A stretch of 64,000 nt of DNA from Gammaproteobacteria bacterium. Lineage in GTDB: Bacteria > Pseudomonadota > Gammaproteobacteria > Arenicellales > Arenicellaceae. The translations under genes and the position numbers were made by a program. Shown here piece by piece: positions 34,130 to 43,901 of the stretch. The notes under the pieces were generated by a model. The model saw only the letters and a program-made list of their open reading frames with translations, ran no database searches and was not told the origin of the DNA. Location: positions 62,001 through 126,000 of the forward strand of contig JABDKW010000021.1 of the NCBI GenBank assembly GCA_013002025.1. The letters run 5' to 3'. Each line of letters starts with the position of its first letter. The first letter of the stretch is position 1.

Positions 34130-34999
34130 TCAGCGCGACCACAATTGCGGGTAAAGCTCTCCCGACAGCCGATCGCCGGGCTGCAGCCCTGCCGCTGTCA
34201 TCACCGCGCTGTGGTCGGGGTCCATGCCCTGTGGGCGAAACTTAATACGTACATCGTCCCCGGCCCATTGCGTGTTGAACACCTTCAAATCGCGATCCGG
34301 CGCCAGGTTGCCGGAACCGCCGTGAATGATGCGCCCGTTAAAACAGGCAATGTCGCCCGGCTGCATATCCCAACTTAGAATGTCATACTGCTCGCGATTC
34401 CCTTCGATGTCGGGGAAAGGTTCGCCGTCGGTTTCTGAAAACACCACCTGATCGCGTTGGTCTTGGGTCAGCCCGCCAAAGTTGATCTGCCTGAATTTTT
34501 GCGGCCAGCGATGCGAGCCGCGCACAAACTCCAGCGCACTTTTCTTCTCCACCGGGACCAATGGCATCCACACCGAGCAGGTATCAAAACCCTGCACCGA
34601 CCAATACGGTTCATCCTGATGAAAGGGTGTGCGAAATTGATTGCCTCGGGTGCGTGTAAAAATCGCGTCGTAGAAAAAGTTAACCCGTGATGAACCCATT
34701 AGCCGGCCAGTGATTTCAGCCAACGCTGATTGCTCCACGAAATCGCGATAGTCCTTATTTTGTTGCCATACCTGGCAGTCAAAAAACATCACGCCGCCAT
34801 GATCATCCCGATCCCAGATGCGGCCGCGCTCGCTGGGGTTGGCTATGTTCTGTTCAACACCATGACCTAGGCGTTCTATCCAGTGCGGTTCCACCGCGCC
34901 TCGGATCAGCACCGCGCCATCTCGCCAATACTGTGCCGTTAGTACGGCGTCGATTCGCTGCTCAATATTGTGGTTTGCGGTTGGTGATGCTGCGCTCAT
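34130..34999 (-). CDS. Phytanoyl-CoA dioxygenase (PhyH) family protein
   Basis: Second PhyH-type Fe(II)/2OG hydroxylase, 289 residues. Iron ligands are H127-Q-D129 (PFHQDEPYW) and H226 (GRIIHGGSGN); R236 is the likely 2OG site. WMPLVPVEKKSALEFVRGSH matches ectoine-hydroxylase-like and other small-molecule PhyH proteins. It differs strongly from the copy at 4390, so it is a different subfamily. It shares its strand with the BCCT transporter (60-bp gap), which could import its substrate. Confidence 0.88.
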   Translation of the reverse strand: MSAASPTANHNIEQRIDAVLTAQYWRDGAVLIRGAVEPHWIERLGHGVEQNIANPSERGRIWDRDDHGGVMFFDCQVWQQNKDYRDFVEQSALAEITGRLMGSSRVNFFYDAIFTRTRGNQFRTPFHQDEPYWSVQGFDTCSVWMPLVPVEKKSALEFVRGSHRWPQKFRQINFGGLTQDQRDQVVFSETDGEPFPDIEGNREQYDILSWDMQPGDIACFNGRIIHGGSGNLAPDRDLKVFNTQWAGDDVRIKFRPQGMDPDHSAVMTAAGLQPGDRLSGELYPQLWSR

Positions 35000-35059
35000 A
35001 AACCACGTTTTAGCAGTTGCGGCGCGGCTCGCCTAGTATTTCTCAGGGCGGCGTCCTTT

Positions 35060-36673
35060 TCAATCGCGCTTGAACACCAGCACTTTGATCAATGATATGC
35101 CCATCAGCGCCATCACCAGAGAAAAGGGCAGGGCGCCGATGATCATGGCCGAGCGCAGTGCACCCATGCCACCAGCCGCCAACAGTGCAGCAATCACCGC
35201 GGTAAAAATAATCCCCCAGATGGCGATATGTTTAGCGTGTTTGGGTGATTCATTACCGGCCGATGCCAGCGTATTGATGATCAGGATGGCGGAGTCCGCC
35301 GACGTGACCAGATAGGTCGACAGCAAAACGACAATTATGATCGACATGCCAATGGCCAGTTCCGGTGACAGCATCAGGTTGATGGTGCGGAACAACTGAG
35401 CCGAAATATCGGCATTGATAATCGAACCTTGGGCAACGCCGTTTAGTTCAAGATCAATGGCCGTGCCACCAACCAGCGCGAACCAGGTAAAGCACATGAT
35501 TGACGGAACGATCATGGCACCGAGCACGTATTCTCGAATGCTGCGACCGCGCGATACGCGCGCCAGGAACAGCCCCACAAAAGGAGCGAACGCGATCCAC
35601 CAAGCCCAATAAAATATCGACCAGGCATTTTGCCAGTTGACTAGCGATTGGCCGACCTCGGTGCTGGTGTCGCTCCACACCGTGAAGGACGCCTCGGGCA
35701 GAAAGCGAATGTAATCCCAGATGCCGATGAAGAACGCCTTAAAGGCAAACAGTGTGGCGCCCAGCACCGCGAAGAAGGCCAACAGGAAAAACGACAAGCC
35801 CATGTTCAGGTTGGATAGCCATTTAATGCCGCGATTAATCCCCGACATGGCGGAGCCAGTGCTGGCCAACATAATGATAACCAGCGCCATTAACTGCGCT
35901 ACCAGCGTGGGTTTCCCCTCACCCACCGTCATCCATTCTGCACCGGTAATATTGAACACGCCAGAAGCAAACTGGGACACGCCATAACCGATGGTGACAC
36001 CCACGCCAATTACCGTAGCGAGAATCGCGACGATATCCACTATATGGCCGAGCGGGCCAGACACGGCGCGCCCAAACAAGGGTTGCAGTGCCGATCGGAT
36101 GGTCAATGGCATGCCGCGGTTATAGGAGAAATAAGCCAGCGACATGCCGATGATGCCGTAGCAACCCCAGGGCGTGAGCCCGTAATGCAGAAATGCCCAC
36201 TTGTAGGCATTGCGGACATTCTCGGCACTTTGAGCGTCGACGATGCCCTTTATGGTGTCTGGGTTTTGCGCGAAATGAAAGATGGGCTCGGCGGTGGAAT
36301 AGGTCAGCATGCCAACGCCGATGCCGGCGCCGAACATCATCGCAAACCAGGAGAAGGTGGAAAATTCGGGCCGCTCATCCGGCTTGCCCAGCTTCACGCG
36401 GCCGGTGGCCGGCCATAAGCTCAACAGCAGACACACGATCAGATAAAACGCCGCCACATAGATGTACCACGCGCCAAAAACCTCGTTGGTCCAGTTCTGC
36501 ACCGTCAACAACTCCTCACCTGCCTGCTCGGGATACACCCCGGCCCAGAAGATCAGCAGGCCAATAAGGATTTTGGGGCTTAGCGCGACGACGCGATTAA
36601 AGCCCTCGTAGAAGCCGCTTTGAGCGGTTTGTATGGTAACCAGGCTGGAGGCATGAGGGCTGGAATTCGTCAT
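35060..36673 (-). CDS. BCCT-family transporter (betaine/choline/carnitine)
   Basis: Twelve-span transporter of the BCCT family, 537 residues from ATG. Diagnostic parts: MMFGAGIGVGMLTYSTAEPIFHF (Gly-rich helix 3), and the aromatic signature WSIFYWAWWIAFAPFVG then FLARVSRGRSIRE. It lacks a long charged C-terminal osmosensing tail, so uptake for catabolism is more likely than osmotic control. An in-frame TTG two codons earlier is less likely. It lies downstream of the small DoxX-like gene's divergent promoter and upstream of the PhyH gene. Substrate probably a quaternary amine. Confidence 0.92.
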   Translation of the reverse strand: MTNSSPHASSLVTIQTAQSGFYEGFNRVVALSPKILIGLLIFWAGVYPEQAGEELLTVQNWTNEVFGAWYIYVAAFYLIVCLLLSLWPATGRVKLGKPDERPEFSTFSWFAMMFGAGIGVGMLTYSTAEPIFHFAQNPDTIKGIVDAQSAENVRNAYKWAFLHYGLTPWGCYGIIGMSLAYFSYNRGMPLTIRSALQPLFGRAVSGPLGHIVDIVAILATVIGVGVTIGYGVSQFASGVFNITGAEWMTVGEGKPTLVAQLMALVIIMLASTGSAMSGINRGIKWLSNLNMGLSFFLLAFFAVLGATLFAFKAFFIGIWDYIRFLPEASFTVWSDTSTEVGQSLVNWQNAWSIFYWAWWIAFAPFVGLFLARVSRGRSIREYVLGAMIVPSIMCFTWFALVGGTAIDLELNGVAQGSIINADISAQLFRTINLMLSPELAIGMSIIIVVLLSTYLVTSADSAILIINTLASAGNESPKHAKHIAIWGIIFTAVIAALLAAGGMGALRSAMIIGALPFSLVMALMGISLIKVLVFKRD

Positions 36674-36866
36674 CGGCAAACGTTCGGGTGAGATTTTTAA
36701 TTTCGATTTAGCGGCTCAGGATACACCAAAAAGCGCACCTTAATCATTTCCCGAGCGCCGCCCAATGTTGTGCTGCCTGCTCAGGATTTTGGTCAGTTGT
36801 GGTATTGGCCGTCTATACTTATTAACCCGACACACAGGATTTTCAACACGCCAACGGGCACCGCAC

Positions 36867-37262
36867 ATGATAAAACGATCACGATTGATAGCTATTGAGC
36901 AAGTCGCACGCTGGTTGATGGGGCTGATTTTAATCACCGCTGGCACCAGCAAGTTTTTCAGTGCTGGCGGCTTTCGGGAGTATTACGCAGGGCTGTTTTC
37001 CAACCCGCAACTGCGGCTGCAAATGCCGGATTGGATGATCCAGTTGTATCTCAGCGTGATTCCGTTTATTGAACTGGGTCTCGGCATCGCGTTGTTCGTC
37101 GTGGCGCTCAAGCCGTGGACGGTCTACGCCTGGTATGCCATTATGGCGTCGTTATTGGTGGGGCACTATATTTTACAGGAGTGGTCGGCAGTCAATCAGA
37201 TGCTGCCGTACTTTTTCCTTGGCATGATCTGTCACGCCCTGCCGACAGGGCGCGACAACTGA
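36867..37262 (+). CDS. DoxX/MauE-like small membrane protein
   Basis: A 131-residue membrane protein with four hydrophobic helices: QVARWLMGLILITAGTSKFF, YLSVIPFIELGLGIALFVV, VYAWYAIMASLLVGHYIL and LPYFFLGMICHAL. The first helix plus TAGTSKFF is the DoxX-type hallmark. The start ATG (MIKRSRLIAIEQ) is chosen over an upstream one that adds a non-hydrophobic leader. It stands alone between divergent BCCT and convergent NSS genes. Function unknown. Confidence 0.75.
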   Translation: MIKRSRLIAIEQVARWLMGLILITAGTSKFFSAGGFREYYAGLFSNPQLRLQMPDWMIQLYLSVIPFIELGLGIALFVVALKPWTVYAWYAIMASLLVGHYILQEWSAVNQMLPYFFLGMICHALPTGRDN

Positions 37263-37275
37263 AGTTCGTGCGGCT

Positions 37276-38619
37276 TTAAAAATACTGGTCGCGAATACCG
37301 GCCACCAGAATTACCGCAATCATCAGTGGCGCCACATAGCGGATAAAGAACATCAGAAAGCGGCCCAGAGCGCGATCCTTGTCACTCAATTGTGCGTCAA
37401 TAATTGCGCGGTCCAGCCGCCAACCGACAAAGCTCACTACCAGCAATGCGGACAGCGGCAACATAATCGGTGCGGTCAGGCCGGTGTCCAGAAAATCCAG
37501 AAATTCAAGGCTGAACAGGCACACAAAGCCAACCGCTGTTACGGCAATGCCAACCACGGTGGCCGAGCGCGCCTTACTCCACTGCAGGGTATCGCTTAAG
37601 TGAGCGGCGGTCGGCTCCACCAGTGCGACACCCGTGGTAAGTGCGGCAAACAGGCCCATGCAGAAAAATGCTGCGCCGATTATGCTGCCGCCGGGCGCGG
37701 AGACGAGCGCGTTCGGCAGTGTTTCAAAGAACAACCCGGCGCCTGCATTAAAGTCCAGCCCATGATGGAACACGATGGGGAAGATCGCCATGCCGGCGAT
37801 CAACGCCACGCCGGTATCACTCAGGCCGACAATAAAAGCCGAGCGCGGCACGCTGATATTTTGCGGCAGATAGCTGCCGTAGGTGATCATCATGGCAAAG
37901 CCAATGCCGATTGAGAAAAAGGCCTGACCTAAGGCGCTCACCACCACCTTGGTGTCGATCCGGTTGAAATCCGGTGCAAACATAAAGTTTAGCGCCTCGG
38001 CAGTGCCGCCTGAACTGGCCGCGGTAATCAGGCTGTAAATGCACAGGCTCACCAACAACAAAAAGAAGGTCGGCATTAATATCTTCGAGGCCATTTCAAT
38101 GCCCCGGTTTACGCCGCGCGACACTAACCAGAAGGTCAGGCCGCAGAAAATCAGAAAGGATGGCATCAGCCGCATTGGGTTTTTGGTTAACTCGTCGAAC
38201 TGGGCGGCAATTTGCTGTGGCGTCTGGCCGTCAAACGCGCCCAGCAGGAAGCGCGGAATGTAATCCATCACCCAGGCCGCCACCACGGCGTAAAAACTCA
38301 TTACCAACAGGGCCGCGATGGCACCAATCCACACACCAATGCCCCAGTGACGCGAGTGGCCACTGCGGGTGGCGAGGTCTTCCATACTCCTTATGCAGGA
38401 GGTGGCCTGACCGGCGCGGCCCACCAGGTACTCCGCCATCAGTGCGGGGATACCGATGCACAACACGCATAGCAGATACACGATAATAAAGGCACCGCCG
38501 CCGTTGGACCCGGCTTCGGCAGAAAAGCGCCACAGGTTACCCAGGCCCACCGAGCAGCCGATAGCCGCCAATGTAAATGCCCATTGTGATGACCATTGAG
38601 GGGTTTTGCTGGCTGCCAT
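37276..38619 (-). CDS. NSS/SNF-family sodium-dependent transporter
   Basis: Neurotransmitter:sodium symporter family protein, 447 residues and about 11-12 helices. The signature is QWAFTLAAIGCSVGLGNLWRFS with the unwound helix 1 that binds sodium and substrate; the helix 2 region has GGGAFIIVYLLCVLCIGIPAL, and helix 6 shows GQAFFSIGIGFAMMITYGSY. Family substrates are amino acids and small amines. It carries a clear ribosome site, TTGGAG before ATG. It is divergent from the hyuAB operon with a 183-bp shared gap, so it may supply that pathway. Confidence 0.93.
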   Translation of the reverse strand: MAASKTPQWSSQWAFTLAAIGCSVGLGNLWRFSAEAGSNGGGAFIIVYLLCVLCIGIPALMAEYLVGRAGQATSCIRSMEDLATRSGHSRHWGIGVWIGAIAALLVMSFYAVVAAWVMDYIPRFLLGAFDGQTPQQIAAQFDELTKNPMRLMPSFLIFCGLTFWLVSRGVNRGIEMASKILMPTFFLLLVSLCIYSLITAASSGGTAEALNFMFAPDFNRIDTKVVVSALGQAFFSIGIGFAMMITYGSYLPQNISVPRSAFIVGLSDTGVALIAGMAIFPIVFHHGLDFNAGAGLFFETLPNALVSAPGGSIIGAAFFCMGLFAALTTGVALVEPTAAHLSDTLQWSKARSATVVGIAVTAVGFVCLFSLEFLDFLDTGLTAPIMLPLSALLVVSFVGWRLDRAIIDAQLSDKDRALGRFLMFFIRYVAPLMIAVILVAGIRDQYF

Positions 38620-38802
38620 TATTGTTTCTCCAACTGGTTATGTTGATAGTTTGTGTCTGGGCATAGTAATGCCTGTTGCCCGCAAAAACCATGGCAGGCC
38701 TGCGCCAATGCAGAAAACTGATGAACGCAAATAATTAGAATCTGTCGAAGCGGAGGTCTATGATAACGCCTTGAACCATTCCGCACTCTTTGTTCACGGC
38801 TA

Positions 38803-40881
38803 ATGCAAGACTCGGCAATTCGCATGGGAGTCGACATCGGTGGCACCTTCACCGATGTGGTACTCGAAGTTGGCGCAGACCAATATTCCGCTAAGGTGTT
38901 AACCACCTATGCCGCACCTGAAGAGGCCATTATCGAGGGCCTGCTGCAGGTGTGTGAAAAAGCGGGCATTGAGCCTGCTGCCATCGGCCAGATAATCCAC
39001 GGCACCACGCTGGCCACTAACGCGCTGATTGAACGCAGCGGTGCGAAAACGGCGCTGATCACCACCGCAGGGTTTCGTGATGTGATCGAGATGCGCACCG
39101 AATCACGCTTCGAGCAATACGACCTGAATCTCCAGCTGCCGGAACCTCTGTTGCCCCGGCAGCAGCGCTACACGCTGCGAGAGCGCGTTAGCGCGCGCGG
39201 CGAAATCCTGATCGAGTTGGATCGAAACGAAGTCGAAACATTAGTTGATGAGATCAAGGCCGCCGGTTATCAGAGTGTGGCGGTCGGCTTATTACATTCG
39301 TACCTCAATGAGCGACACGAGCGAATGGTGCGCGAGGTGCTGAACGAAAAGATGCCGCAGGCCATGGTGTCTCTGTCCTGCGAAGTGTCGCCGCAAATGC
39401 GCGAGTACGAACGCTTTAATACCGTGGTGGCTAACGCCTATATCAAACCCCTGATGAAAAGTTATCTGGGTCGGCTGGAGGCGCAATTGCAGGCTCAGGG
39501 CGTGGGCTGTTCGATTTTCCTAATGCATTCCGGGGGTGGCATTATTTCCATTGACAGTGCGGCTGAGTTTCCCGTGCGGCTGGTTGAGTCCGGCCCTGCC
39601 GGTGGCGCAGTGTTTGCCGCTCACATCGCCGCCCGCTATGGACTGGATAAGGTTTTGTCTTTCGATATGGGCGGCACCACCGCCAAGATTTGCCTGATCA
39701 AGAATCACACGCCCAAAACCAGCCGCGTATTCGAGGTGGCACGCAGTTACCGGTTTAAGAAGGGCTCGGGCATGCCGATTTCCATCCCGGTCATCGACAT
39801 GGTTGAAATTGGCGCTGGCGGTGGCTCGCTGGCGCACGTCGATTCCATGCGGCAGATTCGTGTCGGCCCGGAGTCGGCTGGGTCGGAACCGGGCCCCGCT
39901 TGCTATGGGCGAGGTGGCGAGCGGCCAGCGGTAACGGATGCCGATCTGGTGTTGGGCAAGCTTGACCCTGATAACTTTGCGGGCGGCTCGATTCAGTTGC
40001 ACAGTGCCAGCGCAGCCGAAGCACTGCAAAAAGAGTTGGGTGAAACTCTGGACATGGACGCCCACACAGCCGCTTATGGACTGGTTGAGGTGGTCGACGA
40101 GAATATGGCCAACGCGGCTCGTGTGCACGCAGTCGAGAATGGCGAAGAGCTATCGGAGTACACCATGATCGCGTTCGGCGGCGCCGCACCACTGCACGCC
40201 GGGCGCCTGTGTGAAAAGCTGGGTGTCCGTCGACTATTGGTGCCGCCCGGTGCCGGCGTTGGTTCGGCGATCGGGTTTTTACGGGCGCCCTTTAGTTTTG
40301 AAGCCAATCGAAGCGTGTATATGCGCCTGTCGGATTTTGACGCGGGGGCCATTCAGGCCTTGCTGTCTGAATTGCAGGCGGAAGCCACGGGTTTTGTGCG
40401 TAACTGCGATGCCGAGGCTGAGATCCAGTCGCAGTTTAAAGTGTATATGCGTTATAGCGGTCAGGGCTGGGAGATTCCGGTGGAACTAAGCGAGGCGCAG
40501 GCAATGCAGCCGCAGGCAGCTACCTTTCAGTCTTTGTTTGAAGAGGACTATATCAATCTCTTTGGGCGGGCGGTGGCAGGCATGGACATTGAAATCACCG
40601 TATGGTCGGTCAACGCCACCACCCCAGCACCACAGGTTGACCCGCTGCAACTCACAGAAGCCGGTGCGCAAGTGAGCGCAGATGGCGAGCGTCAAATCTT
40701 TGATGCGGCGCTGGGGGCGGCGGTCTGCGCGAAAGTTGTGCGGCGAGCCGATTTGCAGATTGGCGATGGCGTGGCTGGCCCGGCGGCAATCGTTGAAGAT
40801 GAAACCACCATTATTGTGCCCAGCAGCCGACAAGCCACCATGCAAAGCGATGGCTGCATAGATCTGCAGGCCCTAAACTGA
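38803..40881 (+). CDS. hyuA: Hydantoinase/oxoprolinase subunit A
   Basis: ATP-binding subunit of the HyuA family (N-methylhydantoinase, 5-oxoprolinase and acetone-carboxylase relatives), 692 residues. The N-terminal phosphate loop is RMGVDIGGTFTDVVLE, with IIHGTTLATNALIERSGAKT typical of Hydant_A_N. The core has ESGPAGGAVFAAHIAARYG and LSFDMGGTTAKICLI. The C-terminal beta domain ends with DGVAGPAAIVEDETTIIVPS. It opens an operon that runs to 47125; hyuB follows after 10 bp. The reaction is ATP-driven opening of a cyclic amide or carboxylation; the substrate is open. Confidence 0.92.
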   Translation: MQDSAIRMGVDIGGTFTDVVLEVGADQYSAKVLTTYAAPEEAIIEGLLQVCEKAGIEPAAIGQIIHGTTLATNALIERSGAKTALITTAGFRDVIEMRTESRFEQYDLNLQLPEPLLPRQQRYTLRERVSARGEILIELDRNEVETLVDEIKAAGYQSVAVGLLHSYLNERHERMVREVLNEKMPQAMVSLSCEVSPQMREYERFNTVVANAYIKPLMKSYLGRLEAQLQAQGVGCSIFLMHSGGGIISIDSAAEFPVRLVESGPAGGAVFAAHIAARYGLDKVLSFDMGGTTAKICLIKNHTPKTSRVFEVARSYRFKKGSGMPISIPVIDMVEIGAGGGSLAHVDSMRQIRVGPESAGSEPGPACYGRGGERPAVTDADLVLGKLDPDNFAGGSIQLHSASAAEALQKELGETLDMDAHTAAYGLVEVVDENMANAARVHAVENGEELSEYTMIAFGGAAPLHAGRLCEKLGVRRLLVPPGAGVGSAIGFLRAPFSFEANRSVYMRLSDFDAGAIQALLSELQAEATGFVRNCDAEAEIQSQFKVYMRYSGQGWEIPVELSEAQAMQPQAATFQSLFEEDYINLFGRAVAGMDIEITVWSVNATTPAPQVDPLQLTEAGAQVSADGERQIFDAALGAAVCAKVVRRADLQIGDGVAGPAAIVEDETTIIVPSSRQATMQSDGCIDLQALN

Positions 40882-40891
40882 GTAGCGTTAT

Positions 40892-42655
40892 ATGAACAAA
40901 TCGACAACAGAAAATCCGCAGGTGGAAGACGAACAAAGAGCGGCCACGGTAACTCATCAGGTGATGTGGAATCGCCTGATTTCGGTCGTCGAAGAACAGG
41001 CGCAAGCATTGATTCGTACCGCTTTTTCCACTTCTGTGCGCGAAGCCGGCGACCTGTCGGCTGGGGTTTACGACACCGGGGGCCGCATGCTGGCCCAAGC
41101 CGTCACCGGCACACCCGGTCACGTTAACGCCATGGCCGATGCCATCGGTCATTTCATACGTCGCATCGGACGCGACAATATTCTCGAGGGCGATGTGTAT
41201 ATCACCAATGACCCTTGGGAAGGCACCGGCCACCTGCATGACATCACTGTTGTCAGCCCCTCGTTTTTCGATGGTCGCTTTGTCGGCTTCTTCGCCTGTA
41301 CGGCACACGTGGTTGATATCGGTGGTCGCGGTTTCAGTGCCGATGCCAATTCGGTTTACGAAGAAGGGCTGTACATTCCAATCATGAAATTCGCCGAGCG
41401 CGGCGAAGTTAATCAAACCCTGCTGCGCATTGTGCGCGGCAATGTGCGGGAGCCCGACCAGGTGGTGGGTGACATCTATGCGCTGGCGACGTGCAATGAG
41501 ATTGGTCACCGGCGCCTGATCGAAATGATGCAGGAATTCAGGCTCACGAGCCTCGATGGCATTGCTAAATTTATTCTTGATAATTCGCGCCGTGCAACCT
41601 TGGAAAAAATTGCCGAACTGCCGCGCAAATCCGCTAGCGGCTCGATGCGAATTGATGGTTACAGCCAGCCGGTGGATCTGGTGGTCAAGCTGACGATTGA
41701 GCAGGATCGGGTGTTATGCGATTTCACCGGCAGTTCCGGGCTCGACAAAAAAGGCATTAATGTGCCGCTGGTCTACACCCAGGCCTATGCCTGTTATGCG
41801 CTTAAGTGTGCAATTGCGCCGGACATTCCCAACAATGCGGCCTCGCTGGCCCCATTCGTTATCACCGCGCCGGTTGATTCCATTGTCAATGCCGTGCACC
41901 CAGCTCCGGTTGCTCTTCGCCATGTGATTGGCCACATGATTCCGGACACTGTGTACGACGCGCTCGACAAAATCATCCCCGGCCGGGTACCCAGTGAAGG
42001 CGCCGGCACTCTGTGTAACTTTCAGCTGTCATTGCGACCGCGCACCGATCTGCAGGCGGCTGATTATGCGCCCCCTCAGAGGCCGTTGCGGGCCGAAGTT
42101 CTGACGTTTAATTCTGGCGGTTCCGGTGCCAGGCCGACACTGGACGGTATGAGCGCGACGGCCTTTCCGTCCGGCGTGATGACCATGCCGGTGGAAGCCA
42201 CCGAGCATGCCGGGCCGGTGATTATCTGGCGCAAGGAATTGCGACCCGACAGCGGCGGCGCCGGCCAATTTCGCGGCGGCCTGGGCCAATATATGGAGGT
42301 GGGTGCTGATCATGGTTTTGAGTTTGATTTCTCCGCCATGTTTGACCGGGTCGACCACCCGGCTCGCGGGCGGCGGGGCGGAAAGCCCGGTTCGCCGACC
42401 CGCATTGAACGCGAAGACGGCACCTTGATGCAGGGAAAACGTAAGCAATTCGTGCCCCATGGTGGCCGGGTAAAGATGGCTTTTCCGGGTGGTGGTGGCT
42501 ACGGCGATGTCAGTGAGCGAGACGCCGCGGCCGTCCGGCGCGATTTGGCCCGAGGCTATATTTCAGCTTCGCAGGCAATCCGGGAATATGGTATGCGTGA
42601 AGCCGACGCGGCCAACATCATTGATGCTGCCAAAAAGGGCAGTAGTGATTTCTGA
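40892..42655 (+). CDS. hyuB: Hydantoinase/oxoprolinase subunit B
   Basis: Partner of HyuA, 587 residues, within the usual range. Landmarks are MWNRLISVVEEQAQALIRTAF, then DLSAGVYDTGGRMLAQAVTGTPGH (in two parts), ITNDPWEGTGHLHDITVVSP and ACTAHVVDIGGRGFS, which hold the metal-binding acidic and His residues of the family. The C-terminal RRGGKPGSPTRIE and VKMAFPGGGGYGD are also standard. The next gene starts inside its last codons, so the two are coupled. Confidence 0.92.
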   Translation: MNKSTTENPQVEDEQRAATVTHQVMWNRLISVVEEQAQALIRTAFSTSVREAGDLSAGVYDTGGRMLAQAVTGTPGHVNAMADAIGHFIRRIGRDNILEGDVYITNDPWEGTGHLHDITVVSPSFFDGRFVGFFACTAHVVDIGGRGFSADANSVYEEGLYIPIMKFAERGEVNQTLLRIVRGNVREPDQVVGDIYALATCNEIGHRRLIEMMQEFRLTSLDGIAKFILDNSRRATLEKIAELPRKSASGSMRIDGYSQPVDLVVKLTIEQDRVLCDFTGSSGLDKKGINVPLVYTQAYACYALKCAIAPDIPNNAASLAPFVITAPVDSIVNAVHPAPVALRHVIGHMIPDTVYDALDKIIPGRVPSEGAGTLCNFQLSLRPRTDLQAADYAPPQRPLRAEVLTFNSGGSGARPTLDGMSATAFPSGVMTMPVEATEHAGPVIIWRKELRPDSGGAGQFRGGLGQYMEVGADHGFEFDFSAMFDRVDHPARGRRGGKPGSPTRIEREDGTLMQGKRKQFVPHGGRVKMAFPGGGGYGDVSERDAAAVRRDLARGYISASQAIREYGMREADAANIIDAAKKGSSDF

Positions 42656-43901
42656 TCCACTTAAATACTCGGTACCCACTAAGAATATGAAAGGACTGAA
42701 AGCATCACCAAATCGCCCCAGCTATGATGTGGTTATCGTCGGTGGTGCCATGTACGGCTCATCAGTGGCCTGGTTTCTGGCCAGCAACCCGGACTTTGAT
42801 GGCAGCATTCTGGTGGTGGAGCGCGACCCGAGCTATGAGTTCAGTTCCACGGCCCACACCAACAGTTGTATGCGGCAGCAGTTCTCGAACGAAATCAATG
42901 TTCGCATTTCCCAGTTTGCCGCCGACTTTGTGAGCAACTTCCGTCGCTATTTTAATGATGACCCACGGGTTCCTGACATCCCGATCCAAAGCTACGGATA
43001 TATGTATCTGGCGGATTCCGAAGAGTTTGCCGAAGTGCTGAGAGACAGCCAGAAAATACAGGCTGCCTGCGGGGCCGCCACAAAAATAATGACGCCGGAG
43101 GAAATCAAGCGCGACTATCCCTTTTATCAGCTCGACGACATTGTTGCCGGCTCGCACAATTTGGTGAATGAAGGGTATTTCGACGGTGGCACGGTGTTTG
43201 ACTGGTGGAAGCGTTCGGCCCGCGAGCACGGTGCCGAATTCATTCACAACGAAGTGGTATCGATGACGCTGAACGAGTCGGCCAGCAAAGTGAGTTCAGT
43301 CACTCTTGGTAGTGGCGAGGTGATTGATTGTGGCACGGTGGTGAACGCGTCCGGACCGCGCGCTGTATTAACCGCGCGTATGGCGGGCATCGATTTGCCG
43401 GTGGAACCACGTAAGCGCTACACCTATATCTTCGCCGCTGAGCAACCGCTGGACCGCGACTTACCGCTGACCATTGACCCATCTGGCGTTCATATGCGCA
43501 GCGATGGAACTTACTATCTGGCAGGCTGCCCGCCGGATGTAGACCCGGCGGTGGACTACGATGATTTTGAGCAGGATCACAGTCTATGGCAGGAAAAGGT
43601 GTGGCCCATAATTGCCACTCGTATACCGCAGTTCGAGGCCATCAAGTTGATTAATTCCTGGGCCGGGCATTATGCATTCAATACCTTTGATCAGAATGCG
43701 ATTCTGGGGCCGCATACTGAGGTGAAGAATTTTATATTCGTCAATGGCTTCTCCGGGCATGGCCTGCAACAGTCGCCAGCCATGGGCCGCGGCACCGCCG
43801 AGTTGATCATCTATGGCGAGTACCGCGCGCTCGACCTGTCACCGTTTAACTACGCGCGTATCCCCGCCCAGCAACCGTTTGTTGAAAAGGCAGTGATATG
43901 A
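42645..43901 (+). CDS. DAO-type FAD oxidoreductase (FOXRED1/sarcosine-oxidase-like)
   Basis: Flavin amine or amino-acid oxidoreductase of the DAO fold, 418 residues from GTG. The dinucleotide motif is YDVVIVGGAMYGSSVAWFLA (second Gly replaced by Ala, as often in this group), with ILVVERDPSYEFSSTAHT. The C-terminal FAD contact is NGFSGHGLQQSPAMGR. The start is uncertain. GTG at 42645 has AAAAAGGG six bases upstream and overlaps hyuB by 11 bp, while ATG at 42687 has no ribosome site. The family oxidises secondary or tertiary N-methyl or N-alkyl amino acids, which fits an amide-opening HyuAB step before it. Confidence 0.87.
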   Translation: MISDPLKYSVPTKNMKGLKASPNRPSYDVVIVGGAMYGSSVAWFLASNPDFDGSILVVERDPSYEFSSTAHTNSCMRQQFSNEINVRISQFAADFVSNFRRYFNDDPRVPDIPIQSYGYMYLADSEEFAEVLRDSQKIQAACGAATKIMTPEEIKRDYPFYQLDDIVAGSHNLVNEGYFDGGTVFDWWKRSAREHGAEFIHNEVVSMTLNESASKVSSVTLGSGEVIDCGTVVNASGPRAVLTARMAGIDLPVEPRKRYTYIFAAEQPLDRDLPLTIDPSGVHMRSDGTYYLAGCPPDVDPAVDYDDFEQDHSLWQEKVWPIIATRIPQFEAIKLINSWAGHYAFNTFDQNAILGPHTEVKNFIFVNGFSGHGLQQSPAMGRGTAELIIYGEYRALDLSPFNYARIPAQQPFVEKAVI

